This document shows positions 8,559 to 18,287 of a stretch of 64,000 bases of DNA, piece after piece. This stretch comes from Synechococcus elongatus PCC 11801 (GTDB lineage: Bacteria; Cyanobacteriota; Cyanobacteriia; Synechococcales; Synechococcaceae), in NCBI RefSeq assembly GCF_003846445.2, contig NZ_CP030139.2, forward strand, positions 1,550,001-1,614,000, written 5' to 3'. The notes beneath the pieces are model-generated. The model was given only the letters and a program-made list of their open reading frames with translations, was not told the origin of the DNA and did not search any database. The number at the start of each line of letters is the position of its first letter. The stretch's first letter is position 1. Both the position numbers and the translations under genes were made by a program.

Positions 8559-9035
8559 CTAAGCAGCCTCGGCCACAGCAGCCAAGGGTTTCCAAGAGAA
8601 GCTGCGATCGCCGCCCATTTCAATCACCACTTTGAGTCGGGGCTCCTGCTGTGGCAACGACACGAAGTAACTCAACTCTTGAGGAGAAAGCACGTGGCCT
8701 TCTAAAAGCCAGAGCACCAGCCCTTTGGCATTGGCCGGCAGGTTCTGCAAGGGATAGCCTGCTAAGGGCAATGCGAATTCGACGCGACCGACCGCTGCCT
8801 CGTTACCGATGGTTTGCTTGCCAAAGTGAGGGGGGCGGATTCCGTGAACGGCCATCAGGAACTGGGCTGGATCACCCAAGCCCCGTGCGCTGTAAGTCAG
8901 GGCGCTGTAGCCTTTGCTGCGCAGCCGCCGCAGATAGCGACCTTCATAGCCACCTTCCAAGGGGGCATAGACGGCTAGGGCACCCTCTTGTTCTAAGGCC
9001 CGCAGAAATTTGCCGCCAGTGGTGATCAATGCCAT
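8559..9035 (-). CDS. ndhN: NAD(P)H-quinone oxidoreductase subunit N
   Basis: 158 residues matching NdhN, a subunit specific to the oxygenic-photosynthesis NDH-1 complex of thylakoids (respiration and cyclic electron flow). Recognisable parts are MALITTGGKFLRALEQEGAL, PLEGGYEGRYLRRLR, ARGLGDPAQFL and VHGIRPPHFGK. The subunit lies on the cytoplasmic side, near the ferredoxin-binding arm. It precedes trmD with a 5-base gap and is transcribed away from the ribosomal cluster, so the 575-base spacer 9036-9610 should hold both promoters. Confidence 0.96.
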   Translation of the reverse strand: MALITTGGKFLRALEQEGALAVYAPLEGGYEGRYLRRLRSKGYSALTYSARGLGDPAQFLMAVHGIRPPHFGKQTIGNEAAVGRVEFALPLAGYPLQNLPANAKGLVLWLLEGHVLSPQELSYFVSLPQQEPRLKVVIEMGGDRSFSWKPLAAVAEAA

Positions 9036-9610
9036 TTAGACCTTCCTCGGGTAGCGTGATTGCTAGATGCAGTCGCAGTAACCTTGCTTATTGTGGCTTA
9101 GCCTGTGCTGACGCGGATCTCAGCCGCACCCAAAATCAGAATGACAATTTCTATCATCGCTATTGAGCGTATAGACACAGCAGCGCTTCAGGCTCCTGCC
9201 AAAACTCCTAGAAGCACTGCGATCGCACCGTTGTTAGTCGGATTACTGGGTCATCCCAAAAACTCCTAATCGTATCGGTAGACACGATTCAGGAAAATGC
9301 TGTAGTATTTATGATTGTCGCTCTGTTGCGGTAAGCACGACCCAACGCTCTCGTGCCTAGGCCGTTGCAAATCAGCGATAACTTCGTTGCCGACCGGAAA
9401 ACGCCCTGGCAATTTGCAAGCCTGTCTTGCAGCTCAGGATACTGAAGTCTTTTTACTTCAAGTCCTTGCCAGTCAGATAGCAGGTTTCACCAGCGATCGC
9501 CTCCAGCGTCGACACGAATAACACTCTGGGATGAAACCTTGGGTTTCGTCCTCTCGGGCTGCTTGGCAGTCTGAGGCCCTCGTAGCGTTGATGCAGGAGT
9601 CTCATTGACC
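9036..9610 (+). promoter_or_regulatory. Long leader / divergent promoter region before the ribosomal cluster
   Basis: 575 bases without a convincing gene between ndhN and rplC. A possible -10 element TAGTAT lies at about 9303-9308. If it is used, the rplC leader would be about 300 nt. Within the leader is a weak hairpin (TGAAGT ... ACTTCA, around 9450) and a strong one at 9528-9552: GATGAAACC, loop TTG, GGTTTCGTC, extended by two further pairs. Ribosomal protein operons are often controlled by a ribosomal protein binding such a leader hairpin, but I do not recognise this as a known class. One HIP1 octamer is at 9493. Confidence 0.5.
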
Positions 9611-10252
9611 GTGTCTATCGGCATACTCGGCACCAAGCTCGGCATGACCCAGATTTTCGATGAATCTGGTAAGGCAGTTCCCGTGACTGTCATTCAAGCT
9701 GGGCCTTGCCCGATCACTCAGATCAAAACTGTGGCGACGGATGGCTACAACGCCGTCCAAGTCGGCTTCTTGGAAGTTCGCGAAAAGCAACTGTCCAAGC
9801 CGGAACTTGGCCACCTTTCCAAAGCGGGTGCACCGCCACTGCGTCACCTCTTGGAATACCGCGTTGCTAACACTGATGGTCTAGAGCTGGGTCAAGCTCT
9901 CACGGCTGATCGGTTTGAAGCGGGCCAGAAAGTAGACGTTCAAGGCTACACGATTGGTCGCGGTTTTTCTGGCTATCAAAAGCGCCATGGCTTTGCCCGT
10001 GGTCCGATGAGCCACGGTTCGAAAAACCACCGTCTTCCCGGTTCGACGGGTGCAGGGACGACTCCTGGTCGCGTCTATCCTGGCAAGCGGATGGCAGGTC
10101 GCTATGGCAACGACAAAACAACGATTCGCGGCTTGACCGTGGTTCGAGTCGATGCAGACCGCAATCTGCTTCTGGTCAAAGGTTCGGTTCCGGGTAAACC
10201 AGGTGCTCTGCTCAACATCACGCCCGCCACTGTGGTCGGGCAACAGGCCTAA
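9611..10252 (+). CDS. rplC: 50S ribosomal protein L3
   Basis: 213 residues; early-assembling 23S rRNA-binding protein near the peptidyl-transferase centre. Starts with the family N-terminus [17 protein letters not shown] and has the central loop [20 protein letters not shown] and the KRMAGRYGN segment. GTG 9611 gives this conserved N-terminus. TTG 9605 lies closer to the AGGAG at 9595-9599 and would add two residues, so the start is not fully certain. First gene of a fused S10-spc-alpha cluster; rpsJ, which heads the Escherichia coli operon, is not here, as is usual in cyanobacteria, where it sits with tufA. Confidence 0.97.
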   Translation: MSIGILGTKLGMTQIFDESGKAVPVTVIQAGPCPITQIKTVATDGYNAVQVGFLEVREKQLSKPELGHLSKAGAPPLRHLLEYRVANTDGLELGQALTADRFEAGQKVDVQGYTIGRGFSGYQKRHGFARGPMSHGSKNHRLPGSTGAGTTPGRVYPGKRMAGRYGNDKTTIRGLTVVRVDADRNLLLVKGSVPGKPGALLNITPATVVGQQA

Positions 10253-10296
10253 GAAGATGTGGGCGATTGCAGAACTGACTTGTTTGGTGCAGAAGC

Positions 10297-10929
10297 ATGG
10301 TTGATTACGTCATTCAGGATTGGCAGGGCCAAACCGCAGGCAACATCACGGTTGATTTGCGGGCTGCGAAAGAAGAAAGTGCTGCGGCGATCGTGCACCG
10401 CGCCTTGATCCGTCAATTGGCCAACGCACGACAAGGCAACCACTCCAGCAAAACCCGCTCGGAAGTGCGGGGGGGTGGCCGTAAGCCTTGGAAACAAAAA
10501 GGAACAGGGCGTGCTCGCGCTGGTTCAATTCGTTCTCCCCTCTGGCGGGGTGGCGGGGTTATCTTCGGACCCAAGCCCCGCGACTACAGCATCAAAATGA
10601 ACCGCAAAGAGCGTCGTTTGGCGCTGCGGACTGCTTTGGTGAGCCGGAGTGCGGATCTGGTGGTCGTCCAAGAGTTTGCCGACCAAATCAGCCGTCCCAA
10701 AACGAAAGATGTGGTTGAAGCCTTGACCCGTTGGGGTGTTGAGCCTGGCGTCAAAGTTCTATTGATCACTGCCGAGCGCGACCAAAACGTCGAGCTGTCA
10801 GTGCGCAACTTGTCCAACGTCAAGCTGATCACGGCAACCAATCTCAACGTCTTTGATCTGCTCAATGCAGATCGAATTGTCAGCACCAGTGCAGCGCTGG
10901 AGAAGATTCAGGAGGTCTACGGTGGCTGA
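10297..10929 (+). CDS. rplD: 50S ribosomal protein L4
   Basis: 210 residues. Binds domain I of 23S rRNA, and its long extension lines the peptide exit tunnel. That extension is visible as [19 protein letters not shown] followed by SPLWRGGG. The globular part ends with [19 protein letters not shown]. In other bacteria L4 represses its own S10 operon; whether it binds the leader hairpin upstream of rplC here is open. The coding end overlaps the rplW start by 8 bases, which points to translational coupling. Confidence 0.97.
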   Translation: MVDYVIQDWQGQTAGNITVDLRAAKEESAAAIVHRALIRQLANARQGNHSSKTRSEVRGGGRKPWKQKGTGRARAGSIRSPLWRGGGVIFGPKPRDYSIKMNRKERRLALRTALVSRSADLVVVQEFADQISRPKTKDVVEALTRWGVEPGVKVLLITAERDQNVELSVRNLSNVKLITATNLNVFDLLNADRIVSTSAALEKIQEVYGG

Positions 10930-11224
10930 AGCGAATATTCGTGCACTCGCGGACATCATCCGTCGTCCGATCATCACTGAGAAAGCGACCCGGCTACTGG
11001 AAAACAATCAGTACACCTTTGAGGTCGATCCCCGTGCTAGCAAGCCTGAAATCAAGGCTGCGATCGAAGCCCTCTTCCAAGTCAAAGTGGTGGGTCTGAG
11101 CACACAGTTGCCACCGCGCAAAGCTCGTCGTGTGGGCCGTTTTGCTGGGCACCGTGCCCAAGTCAAGCGGGCGGTTGCTCGTTTGGCTGACGGCGATAGC
11201 ATCACGCTCTTCCCCGAAGTTTGA
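10922..11224 (+). CDS. rplW: 50S ribosomal protein L23
   Basis: 100 residues. Sits at the exit of the peptide tunnel, where SRP and trigger factor dock. Landmarks are [16 protein letters not shown], the [17 protein letters not shown] helix and [15 protein letters not shown]. The GTG at 10922 overlaps the end of rplD and is preceded by AGGAGG inside rplD (near 10910). Upstream in-frame codons exist but are not part of the family. Confidence 0.96.
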   Translation: MAEANIRALADIIRRPIITEKATRLLENNQYTFEVDPRASKPEIKAAIEALFQVKVVGLSTQLPPRKARRVGRFAGHRAQVKRAVARLADGDSITLFPEV

Positions 11225-11253
11225 GTCGTCGCAAGTAGGAAATCACCAAGATT

Positions 11254-12117
11254 ATGGGAATCCGAGCCTTTCGGCCTTACACACCGGGAACCCGCGAACG
11301 CGTCGTCTCTGACTACGCTGAAATTACGCGCAACGAGCCTGAAAAGTCGCTGCTGGTTTCCAAGCATCGGCGTAAGGGTCGCAACAACCGCGGTGTGATC
11401 ACCTGCCGTCACCGGGGCGGCGGTCATAAACGTCTCTATCGCATCATTGACTTCAAGCGCGATAAGCGAAATATCGCCGGCAAAATTGTTTCGGTCGAAT
11501 ACGACCCGAACCGTAACGCCCGTATTTCGCTGGTCTATTACGAAGATGGCGAAAAACGCTACATCCTGACTCCAGCGGGCGTCCAAGTGGGCACCACGAT
11601 CATCGCTGGTGAGGATGCACCCTTTGAAGTGGGCAATGCTTTGCCTCTGCAGAACATCCCTCTGGGTACGACTGTCCACAACGTGGAATTGGTTGCAGGT
11701 AAAGGCGGCCAAATTGTTCGTGCGGCAGGTGCTTCGGCTCAAGTAGTTGCGAAAGAAGGCAACTATGTGGCCCTCAAGCTTCCCTCGACTGAGGTGCGCT
11801 TGGTTCGCAAAGAGTGCTACGCCACGATTGGTGCTGTTGGCAACGCTGAAGTCCGTAATACCAGCTTGGGCAAAGCGGGCCGCAAACGTTGGCTGGGCCG
11901 TCGTCCGGAAGTTCGCGGTAGCGTCATGAACCCGGTGGATCACCCCCACGGTGGTGGTGAAGGTCGGGCTCCGATCGGTCGCAGTGGCCCGGTCACCCCT
12001 TGGGGCAAACCAGCTCTGGGTCGGAAAACACGGAAGAAGAACAAGCAGAGCGATCGCCTGATTCAGCGTCGTCGCCGCAAGTCTTCCAAACGGGGTCGCG
12101 GTGGTCGCGACGCGTAA
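11254..12117 (+). CDS. rplB: 50S ribosomal protein L2
   Basis: 287 residues, full family length. Needed for subunit joining and peptidyl-transferase activity. The N-terminal part shows [15 protein letters not shown] and the RNA-binding [18 protein letters not shown]. The C-terminal part has the conserved [16 protein letters not shown] loop with the His close to the catalytic centre, and a very basic tail. Confidence 0.98.
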   Translation: MGIRAFRPYTPGTRERVVSDYAEITRNEPEKSLLVSKHRRKGRNNRGVITCRHRGGGHKRLYRIIDFKRDKRNIAGKIVSVEYDPNRNARISLVYYEDGEKRYILTPAGVQVGTTIIAGEDAPFEVGNALPLQNIPLGTTVHNVELVAGKGGQIVRAAGASAQVVAKEGNYVALKLPSTEVRLVRKECYATIGAVGNAEVRNTSLGKAGRKRWLGRRPEVRGSVMNPVDHPHGGGEGRAPIGRSGPVTPWGKPALGRKTRKKNKQSDRLIQRRRRKSSKRGRGGRDA

Positions 12118-12148
12118 GGCTTCTGCTATTCACGGACGGAGTTGAATT

Positions 12149-12424
12149 ATGGCTCGCTCACTCAAAAAAGGTCCTTTTGTCGCAGACCATCTGCTGCGCA
12201 AAGTCGAAAAACTGAATGCTAAAGGCGACAAGCAAGTCATCAAGACTTGGTCGCGCGCCTCGACCATTCTTCCGCAGATGATCGGTCACACCATTGCGGT
12301 GCATAACGGTCGTCAACATGTGCCGGTCTATGTCACCGAGCAGATGGTGGGTCACAAACTGGGTGAATTCGCCCCGACCCGCACCTTCCGCGGTCATACC
12401 AAGGATAAGAAAGCCGGTCGTTGA
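12149..12424 (+). CDS. rpsS: 30S ribosomal protein S19
   Basis: 91 residues; binds the 3' domain of 16S rRNA in the head and contacts the A-site tRNA region. The family signature ends the protein ([20 protein letters not shown]), and the start [16 protein letters not shown] is typical. A GGAG ribosome-binding site lies shortly before the ATG. Confidence 0.98.
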   Translation: MARSLKKGPFVADHLLRKVEKLNAKGDKQVIKTWSRASTILPQMIGHTIAVHNGRQHVPVYVTEQMVGHKLGEFAPTRTFRGHTKDKKAGR

Positions 12425-12442
12425 GATTTCTGAGATAGATCC

Positions 12443-12796
12443 ATGGCTGTAGATACTGCAAACGAAGTCAAGGCGATCGCCCGCTATATCCGCATGTCAC
12501 CCAGCAAGGTGCGTCGGGTGCTCGATCAGCTGCGCGGACGTTCGTACCGCGAGGCACTGATCTTGCTGGAGTTCATGCCTTACAAGTCCTGTGAACCGAT
12601 CCTGAAGGTTCTGCGCTCGGCAGTTGCCAACGCTGAACACAATCAGGGTCTTGATCCCACCCAGTTGGTGATCAGTCAGGCCTACGCTGACATGGGGCCG
12701 TCCCTGAAGCGTTTCCGGCCTCGGGCACAAGGTCGTGCTTACCAAATCCGCAAGCAGACCTGCCACATCACGATTGCTGTGGCCCCGCAAGTCTAG
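12443..12796 (+). CDS. rplV: 50S ribosomal protein L22
   Basis: 117 residues. Its beta hairpin reaches into the exit tunnel and, with L4, forms the constriction. Visible: [20 protein letters not shown] at the N-terminus and the hairpin [20 protein letters not shown] near the C-terminus. It holds one of only five HIP1 octamers found in ribosomal protein coding sequence here. It lies 18 bases after rpsS. Confidence 0.98.
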   Translation: MAVDTANEVKAIARYIRMSPSKVRRVLDQLRGRSYREALILLEFMPYKSCEPILKVLRSAVANAEHNQGLDPTQLVISQAYADMGPSLKRFRPRAQGRAYQIRKQTCHITIAVAPQV

Positions 12797-12820
12797 GACG
12801 CGAACAGAGAGGGAATACCT

Positions 12821-13555
12821 GTGGGACAAAAGATTAATCCAGTCGGATTCCGCCTCGGCGTCACCCAAGAGCACCGCTCGCGTTGGTTCGCCGACCCCAA
12901 CCGTTATCCGCAACTGCTGCAAGAAGATAAGAAAATCCGCGACTACGTTCGCAAGAACCTCAGCAATGCCGGTATCGCCGACATTCGGGTGGAACGGAAA
13001 GCTGATCAGGTTGAGCTGGAAATTCGTACGGCTCGCCCTGGCGTGGTCGTCGGCCGTGGTGGTGCCGGTATCGACACCTTGCGTGAAGGTCTGCAAGCGC
13101 TGCTGAAAGATCCCAGCCGTCAAATCCGGATCAACGTCATCGAAGTTGAGCGGGTTGATGCTGACGCAGCTTTGCTGGGCGAATACATCGCTCAACAGCT
13201 CGAGCGTCGGGTTGCCTTCCGCCGCTGTGTACGCCAAGCCATTCAACGGGCTCAGCGTGCTGGTGTCCAAGGCATCAAGATTCAAGTGGCTGGCCGCTTG
13301 AACGGGGCTGAGATTGCTCGGACCGAATGGACGCGTGAAGGTCGAGTGCCGCTGCACACGCTGCGGGCGGACATTGACTACGCCTACACCACGGCCACCA
13401 CGACCTACGGGATTCTGGGAATCAAGGTTTGGGTCTTCCGGGGTGAAATCATCCCAGGTCAAGAAGACGCAGCTCCCAGCAACGTCGGTCAGCCGCGTCG
13501 TCGCAACCAACAGCGCCGTCGCCAGCAGTTTGAAGATCGCTCTAACGAAGGTTAA
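12821..13555 (+). CDS. rpsC: 30S ribosomal protein S3
   Basis: 244 residues; part of the mRNA entry channel of the 30S subunit. GTG start giving [18 protein letters not shown]. The type 2 KH domain has its G-x-x-G loop in [17 protein letters not shown], and the C-terminal S3 domain includes [16 protein letters not shown]. An Arg/Gln-rich tail ([12 protein letters not shown]) extends beyond the core, as in other cyanobacterial S3 proteins. Confidence 0.98.
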   Translation: MGQKINPVGFRLGVTQEHRSRWFADPNRYPQLLQEDKKIRDYVRKNLSNAGIADIRVERKADQVELEIRTARPGVVVGRGGAGIDTLREGLQALLKDPSRQIRINVIEVERVDADAALLGEYIAQQLERRVAFRRCVRQAIQRAQRAGVQGIKIQVAGRLNGAEIARTEWTREGRVPLHTLRADIDYAYTTATTTYGILGIKVWVFRGEIIPGQEDAAPSNVGQPRRRNQQRRRQQFEDRSNEG

Positions 13556-13563
13556 GAGTCACC

Positions 13564-13992
13564 ATGCTCAGTCCACGTCGTACCAAATTCCGGAAGCAGC
13601 AACGTGGCCGCATGACCGGCAAAGCGACGCGCGGGAATACTCTCGCCTTCGGTAACTTCGGTCTGCAGGCGCTGGAATGCTCCTGGATCACGGCTCGCCA
13701 AATTGAGGCTAGCCGTCGTGCCATGACCCGCTACACCCGCCGGGGCGGCAAAATCTGGATTCGGATTTTCCCCGATAAGCCAATCACGATGCGCCCTGCT
13801 GAAACCCGGATGGGTTCTGGTAAAGGCAACCCCGAATTCTGGGTGGCGGTGGTTAAACCCGGCCGCATCCTCTTTGAAATTGGGGGCGAGGTTGCTGAAG
13901 AGACGGCTCGTGAAGCAATGCGTCTGGCTTCTCACAAGCTGCCGATCAAAACCAAGTTCATCACTCGCGACAGCGAAGCTCAGGAGGCGTAG
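13564..13992 (+). CDS. rplP: 50S ribosomal protein L16
   Basis: 142 residues; organises the A-site tRNA region of the 50S subunit. Starts [19 protein letters not shown]; the conserved loop [20 protein letters not shown] is complete, as is the C-terminal helix [16 protein letters not shown]. It sits 8 bases after rpsC and 2 bases before rpmC. Confidence 0.98.
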   Translation: MLSPRRTKFRKQQRGRMTGKATRGNTLAFGNFGLQALECSWITARQIEASRRAMTRYTRRGGKIWIRIFPDKPITMRPAETRMGSGKGNPEFWVAVVKPGRILFEIGGEVAEETAREAMRLASHKLPIKTKFITRDSEAQEA

Positions 13993-13994
13993 AG

Positions 13995-14189
13995 ATGGCT
14001 CTGCCGAAGATTGAGGACGTGCGGAATCTCAGTGACGCCGACCTCGCTGAAAAAATTGCCGAAGCCAAACGGGAGCTGTTTGATCTCCGTTTTCAACGGG
14101 CGACCCGGCAACTTGAAAAGCCCCATCTTTTCAAACACACCAAACATCGTCTGGCTCAGCTGCTCACCATCGAACGTGAGCGCCAATAG
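13995..14189 (+). CDS. rpmC: 50S ribosomal protein L29
   Basis: 64 residues forming two helices near the tunnel exit. Landmarks are NLSDADLAEKIAEAKRELFD and the FQRATRQLEKP segment, followed by HLFKHTKHRLAQLLTIERE. Start codon two bases after the rplP stop. Confidence 0.97.
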   Translation: MALPKIEDVRNLSDADLAEKIAEAKRELFDLRFQRATRQLEKPHLFKHTKHRLAQLLTIERERQ

Positions 14190-14223
14190 GGTCGGAGTCA
14201 TCTAAGCGAGAGTTCAGGTTGCT

Positions 14224-14472
14224 ATGGCAGTCAAAGAACGCGTGGGCACCGTCGTCAGCGACAAGATGGATAAAACCGTCGTTGTGGCTGTCGAAGACCG
14301 TACCGCCCACCCCAAATACGGAAAGATCGTTGTTCGGACGAAGCGCTACAAGGCGCATGATGAGGACAATCGCGCCAAGACTGGCGATCGCGTCCGCATT
14401 CAGGAAACCCGTCCGCTGAGCCGCACCAAGCGCTGGACTGTGGCTGAGATTCTCGAAAGCGTCGGTGCCTGA
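14224..14472 (+). CDS. rpsQ: 30S ribosomal protein S17
   Basis: 82 residues, OB-fold primary binding protein of 16S r[23 protein letters not shown] and the [19 protein letters not shown] stretch are characteristic, as is the ending [16 protein letters not shown]. One HIP1 octamer lies within the DRV codons. Confidence 0.97.
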   Translation: MAVKERVGTVVSDKMDKTVVVAVEDRTAHPKYGKIVVRTKRYKAHDEDNRAKTGDRVRIQETRPLSRTKRWTVAEILESVGA

Positions 14473-14483
14473 GGAAGCCATCC

Positions 14484-14849
14484 ATGATTCAGCAGGAAAC
14501 CTATCTCAACGTTGCCGATAACAGTGGCGCTCGGAAGCTGATGTGCATCCGCGTCCTGGGCAGCAACCGCCGCTATGCCGGCGTCGGCGATGTGATTATC
14601 GCCGTGGTCAAGGATGCTCTCCCCAACATGCCGGTCAAAAAATCGGACGTGGTGCGGGCTGTAATCGTCCGGACGAAAAAAAGCTTGCGGCGCGATAGCG
14701 GCAACGTCATCCGTTTCGATGACAACGCAGCGGTGATCATCAATGCCGATGGCAACCCTCGTGGTACGCGGGTCTTTGGCCCCGTGGCTCGGGAGCTGCG
14801 CGATCGCAACTTCACCAAAATTGTTTCGCTTGCTCCGGAGGTGATCTAA
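14484..14849 (+). CDS. rplN: 50S ribosomal protein L14
   Basis: 121 residues; forms an intersubunit bridge to the 30S subunit. [20 protein letters not shown] is the family start, and [14 protein letters not shown] the conserved C-terminal part. The TAA stop shares its last base with the rplX ATG, so the two genes are coupled. Confidence 0.98.
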   Translation: MIQQETYLNVADNSGARKLMCIRVLGSNRRYAGVGDVIIAVVKDALPNMPVKKSDVVRAVIVRTKKSLRRDSGNVIRFDDNAAVIINADGNPRGTRVFGPVARELRDRNFTKIVSLAPEVI

Positions 14850-15190
14850 TGGCTGTTCAAAAGCCAGTTCGCCACAAAGTTCACGTCAAAAAAGGTGACA
14901 CCGTTCAGGTGATTGCCGGCAAAGACAAAGGCACCGTGGGCGAAGTGCTCCAGGTCTTCCCAAAAACTAGCCGTGTGTTGGTCAAGGGCGTCAACCTGCG
15001 CACCAAACACGTCAAGCCTCGCCAAGAAGGGGAGTCTGGCCAAATCGTGGTTGAGGAAGCCTCGATTCACAGCTCCAACGTGCAGCTCTACTCCACCGCT
15101 CAAAAAGTGGCGAGCCGAGTGGCCTACACCTTCACGGAAGACGGTCGGAAAGTGCGCAAGCTCAAAAAGACCGGCGAAATCATCGATTGA
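14849..15190 (+). CDS. rplX: 50S ribosomal protein L24
   Basis: 113 residues; assembly-initiating protein with a KOW motif ([20 protein letters not shown]). The segment [20 protein letters not shown] follows. The start overlaps the rplN stop by one base. Confidence 0.97.
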   Translation: MAVQKPVRHKVHVKKGDTVQVIAGKDKGTVGEVLQVFPKTSRVLVKGVNLRTKHVKPRQEGESGQIVVEEASIHSSNVQLYSTAQKVASRVAYTFTEDGRKVRKLKKTGEIID

Positions 15191-15232
15191 TTCACCAGTC
15201 CCTGACCCAGCCCAGGGAAATGAGAGTTTTCT

Positions 15233-15772
15233 ATGTCCCTCAAAACCAAGTACCGAGACATCATCGTTCCGAAATTGATGAAGGAGTTCGGCTACACGAA
15301 CATTCATCAAGTTCCCAAAGTTGTCAAAGTGACGATTAACCGTGGCTTGGGCGAAGCAGCCCAGAATGCCAAGGCGTTAGAGTCCTCCCTCGCTGAAGTT
15401 GCTAAGATCGCTGGTCAAAAGCCAGTTGTCACTCGGGCGAAAAAAGCGATCGCAGGCTTCAAGATTCGTGCTGGCATGCCTGTCGGCTTGATGGTGACCT
15501 TGCGGGGCGATCGTCGCGATGCGTTCCTCGAACGGTTGATCAATCTGGCCCTGCCGCGAATTCGTGACTTTCGTGGCATCAGCCCCCGTAGCTTTGACGG
15601 GCGTGGGAACTACACCCTTGGTCTGCGCGAGCAGCTGATCTTTCCCGAGATCACTTACGACAGCATCGACCAGATCCGCGGCATGGACATCACCATTGTC
15701 ACCAGTGCCAACAGCGACGAAGAAGGCCGTGCGCTGCTGCGTGAGCTGGGCATGCCCTTCCGGGAGAACTAA
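15233..15772 (+). CDS. rplE: 50S ribosomal protein L5
   Basis: 179 residues; binds 5S rRNA in the central protuberance and contacts P-site tRNA. Landmarks: [37 protein letters not shown], and [17 protein letters not shown]. The 42-base gap before it is one of the longer ones in this part of the cluster. Confidence 0.98.
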   Translation: MSLKTKYRDIIVPKLMKEFGYTNIHQVPKVVKVTINRGLGEAAQNAKALESSLAEVAKIAGQKPVVTRAKKAIAGFKIRAGMPVGLMVTLRGDRRDAFLERLINLALPRIRDFRGISPRSFDGRGNYTLGLREQLIFPEITYDSIDQIRGMDITIVTSANSDEEGRALLRELGMPFREN

Positions 15773-15799
15773 GAGGCACTTCCAAGCGAAGAGGAAATT

Positions 15800-16201
15800 A
15801 TGGCGGTCAACGATCCGATTGCAGATATGCTGACGCGCATCCGGAATGCCAGCGAAGCGCGCCACGCGACCACCGTGGTGCCCGCATCCCGGCTTGCTCG
15901 CAGTATTGCTGAAGTGCTCAAGCGCGAAGGCTTCATCGCTGACTTTGAAGAAAGCGGCGAAGGCGTTCAACGTCACCTTGTGCTGAGCCTGAAATACAAG
16001 GGCAAAAATCAGCAGCCCATCATCAAAGCCCTCAAGCGGGTCAGCAAACCCGGCTTGCGAGTTTATTCCAACCGTCGTGACCTACCGCGCGTTTTGGGCG
16101 GTATTGGCATCGCGATTATCTCCACTTCCCAAGGCATCATGACGGACCGAGATGCTCGGCGTCAGGGAGTGGGTGGCGAAGTGCTCTGCTACGTCTGGTA
16201 G
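15800..16201 (+). CDS. rpsH: 30S ribosomal protein S8
   Basis: 133 residues; binds the central domain of 16S rRNA and in other bacteria represses the spc operon. Starts [20 protein letters not shown] and ends with the conserved [27 protein letters not shown] precedes the ATG. Confidence 0.98.
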   Translation: MAVNDPIADMLTRIRNASEARHATTVVPASRLARSIAEVLKREGFIADFEESGEGVQRHLVLSLKYKGKNQQPIIKALKRVSKPGLRVYSNRRDLPRVLGGIGIAIISTSQGIMTDRDARRQGVGGEVLCYVW

Positions 16202-16237
16202 TCGACCGGTTGTCGGAGTCCCCACAGGAGCAGTCCA

Positions 16238-16777
16238 GTGTCTCGTATTGGTAAACGTCCCATCCCTATCCCCGCGAAGGTCAGCGTGGCGATCGACGGT
16301 CGTTTGGTGTCTGTCAAAGGCCCCAAAGGCGAACTGAGTCGCGAGCTACCCAGCGGCGTTGTCGTGACTCAAGAAGACGGCAACATCATCGTGTCGCGCG
16401 CCGATGAATCGCGCCTTGCCCGCCAACGTCACGGCCTGAGCCGGACGCTGGTTGCCAACTTGGTTGAGGGCGTCGATGCCGGCTTCCAAAAGCGCTTGGA
16501 AATCATCGGTGTTGGTTACCGGGCCCAAGTTCAAGGCAAGACCTTGGTCTTGAATGTCGGCTACAGCAACCCTGTGCAAATTGAACCGCCCGATGGCATT
16601 CAGTTTGCAGTCGAGAACAACACCAACGTGATTGTTAGCGGCATTAGTAAAGAAGTCGTGGGTAACACGGCTGCCCGCATCCGCGCCGTGCGGCCCCCTG
16701 AACCCTACAAGGGTAAAGGGATTCGCTATGCAGGCGAGGTTGTCCTCCGTAAGGCTGGCAAGACAGGTAAGAAGTGA
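16238..16777 (+). CDS. rplF: 50S ribosomal protein L6
   Basis: 179 residues; two-domain protein near the sarcin-ricin loop and factor-binding site. GTG start with AGGAG upstream gives [15 protein letters not shown]. The C-terminal signature [18 protein letters not shown] is complete. Its TGA stop overlaps the rplR ATG by one base. Confidence 0.98.
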   Translation: MSRIGKRPIPIPAKVSVAIDGRLVSVKGPKGELSRELPSGVVVTQEDGNIIVSRADESRLARQRHGLSRTLVANLVEGVDAGFQKRLEIIGVGYRAQVQGKTLVLNVGYSNPVQIEPPDGIQFAVENNTNVIVSGISKEVVGNTAARIRAVRPPEPYKGKGIRYAGEVVLRKAGKTGKK

Positions 16778-17139
16778 TGAAAGTAAGTCGTCGCGAATCC
16801 ACCCGTCGCAGACACCGCCGTGTTCGCCGCACGATTGTCGGCACGCCGGCTCGTCCGCGTCTGTCGGTGTTTCGCTCCAACAACCACATCTATGCGCAAG
16901 TGATCGACGATGCTGCGGGCCACACGTTGGCTGCTGCATCCAGTCTCGATCCGGATCTGCGCCAAGCATTGACGTCTGGTGGCAACCAGCAAGCTTCGGC
17001 AGCCGTCGGCAAGCTGATTGCCGAACGGGCTCAAGCCAAAGGCGTTACGACTGTCGTGTTCGATCGCGGCGGCAACCTTTACCATGGTCGCGTCAAGGCT
17101 TTGGCCGAGGCGGCCCGCGAAGCTGGACTGGAGTTCTAG
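16777..17139 (+). CDS. rplR: 50S ribosomal protein L18
   Basis: 120 residues; binds 5S rRNA together with L5. Begins [20 protein letters not shown], with the core [19 protein letters not shown] and the ending [20 protein letters not shown] use ATG 16777, which overlaps the rplF stop; a GTG three bases earlier is also in frame. Confidence 0.97.
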   Translation: MKVSRRESTRRRHRRVRRTIVGTPARPRLSVFRSNNHIYAQVIDDAAGHTLAAASSLDPDLRQALTSGGNQQASAAVGKLIAERAQAKGVTTVVFDRGGNLYHGRVKALAEAAREAGLEF

Positions 17140-17142
17140 GTG

Positions 17143-17685
17143 ATGGCTGAAGAGAAAGACAAGAAGCAGTCTTCCCGTCGGCGCAGCAATCGTCGCACCG
17201 AGAAGGAAAGCGAGTGGCAAGAGCGGGTGGTTCAAATCCGCCGTGTCACCAAGGTCGTCAAGGGTGGTAAGAAACTCAGCTTCCGGGCGATCGTGATCGT
17301 TGGTAACGAGCGCGGTCAAGTGGGTGTTGGTGTGGGCAAAGCCAGCGACGTGATCGGTGCTGTCCGTAAGGGCGTGGCCGATGGCAAAAAACACCTCGTC
17401 AGCGTGCCCTTGACCCGTGATCAGTCCATTCCTCACCCCAGCACTGGGGAAGGCGGGGCTGCTCAAGTCCTGATCCGTCCTGCAGCGCCTGGTACTGGTG
17501 TAATTGCCGGTGGTGCTGTCCGGACTGTCTTGGAGCTGGCTGGCGTCAAAAACGTGTTGGCGAAACGCTTGGGTTCCAAGAGTCCGCTCAACAACGCCCG
17601 TGCTGCTTTGGAAGCCCTGTCTAGCCTACGGACCTTCCAAGAGGTTGCTCAATCCCGCGATATCCCGGTTGAGCAGCTGTACTAG
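17143..17685 (+). CDS. rpsE: 30S ribosomal protein S5
   Basis: 180 residues; part of the mRNA entry site and the decoding fidelity network. The N-terminal extension is very charged ([18 protein letters not shown]). The dsRBD-like part follows ([20 protein letters not shown]), and the C-terminal domain has [22 protein letters not shown] 17143 is preferred over the GTG directly before it. Confidence 0.97.
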   Translation: MAEEKDKKQSSRRRSNRRTEKESEWQERVVQIRRVTKVVKGGKKLSFRAIVIVGNERGQVGVGVGKASDVIGAVRKGVADGKKHLVSVPLTRDQSIPHPSTGEGGAAQVLIRPAAPGTGVIAGGAVRTVLELAGVKNVLAKRLGSKSPLNNARAALEALSSLRTFQEVAQSRDIPVEQLY

Positions 17686-17722
17686 GCCGTTTTCTTTGCT
17701 CTTGGTTTCAAGGTGATGGTTC

Positions 17723-18166
17723 ATGAAACTCGATAATCTCGCTCCGCAACCGGGAGCGAAAAAGCGTAAGCGCCGAGTGGGCCGGGGCATTGCCGCTGGC
17801 CAAGGCGCAAGCTGTGGTTTCGGGATGCGTGGTCAAAAGTCGCGCTCGGGTCGTCCGACTCGGCCTGGCTTTGAAGGGGGCCAAATGCCTCTTTACCGCC
17901 GCGTGCCCAAGCTGAAGCACTTCCCGCTGGTCAACCGCAAGTCTTACACGGTGGTTAACGTCGGTGCGTTGGCTGATTTGGCCGCTGGCACTGAAGTCAC
18001 TCTGGACAGCTTGATGGCTGCCGGGATTGTGACCCAGAACGATGGCCCGCTCAAGATTTTGGGTGATGGCGATCTCGCCGTGAAGCTCTCGGTGACTGCT
18101 GCAGCCTTCACCGCAACCGCTCGCCAAAAAATTGAAGCGGCGGGTGGCAGCTTCACCATTGCTTGA
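17723..18166 (+). CDS. rplO: 50S ribosomal protein L15
   Basis: 147 residues; late-assembling 23S rRNA-binding protein. The extended Gly/Arg-rich N-terminus ([20 protein letters not shown]) and the C-terminal signature around [19 protein letters not shown] are clear. rpmD (L30), which precedes rplO in many bacteria, is absent, as is usual in cyanobacteria. Followed by two hairpins before secY. Confidence 0.97.
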   Translation: MKLDNLAPQPGAKKRKRRVGRGIAAGQGASCGFGMRGQKSRSGRPTRPGFEGGQMPLYRRVPKLKHFPLVNRKSYTVVNVGALADLAAGTEVTLDSLMAAGIVTQNDGPLKILGDGDLAVKLSVTAAAFTATARQKIEAAGGSFTIA

Positions 18167-18185
18167 ATCAGCGATCGCTGATTCC

Positions 18186-18240
18186 GTGACCGAAAGGTTA
18201 CGTCAGATGGGGGCAGTCACCTGCCCCTCTTCTGTTGTTT
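18186..18240 (+). terminator. Two hairpins between rplO and secY, probable attenuator
   Basis: First hairpin GTGACC-GAAA-GGTTAC (18186-18201) has a GNRA tetraloop and one wobble pair. The second, GGGGCAG-TCAC-CTGCCCC (18210-18227), is followed by a U-rich tail TCTTCTGTTGTTT. The second looks like an intrinsic terminator with an imperfect tail, which fits partial termination so that secY and adk are made at lower levels than the ribosomal proteins. This is inferred from sequence only. Confidence 0.55.
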
Positions 18241-18287
18241 AAGCTGGCTTTAGCTCGGGGCCTTCGTGTCCCCTTCGGAGTATTGCT

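Noticed and set aside
9315-9521. 68-residue open frame in the rplC leader
   Set aside because: Composition is that of random translation, no ribosome-binding site, and it overlaps a region better explained as a structured leader.
11008-11949. 313-residue frame antisense to rplW and rplB
   Set aside because: It is the shadow of two highly conserved ribosomal genes; its sequence is not protein-like.
12497-13510. 337-residue frame antisense to rplV and rpsC
   Set aside because: Shadow of conserved ribosomal genes; long antisense frames are common in GC-rich highly expressed genes.
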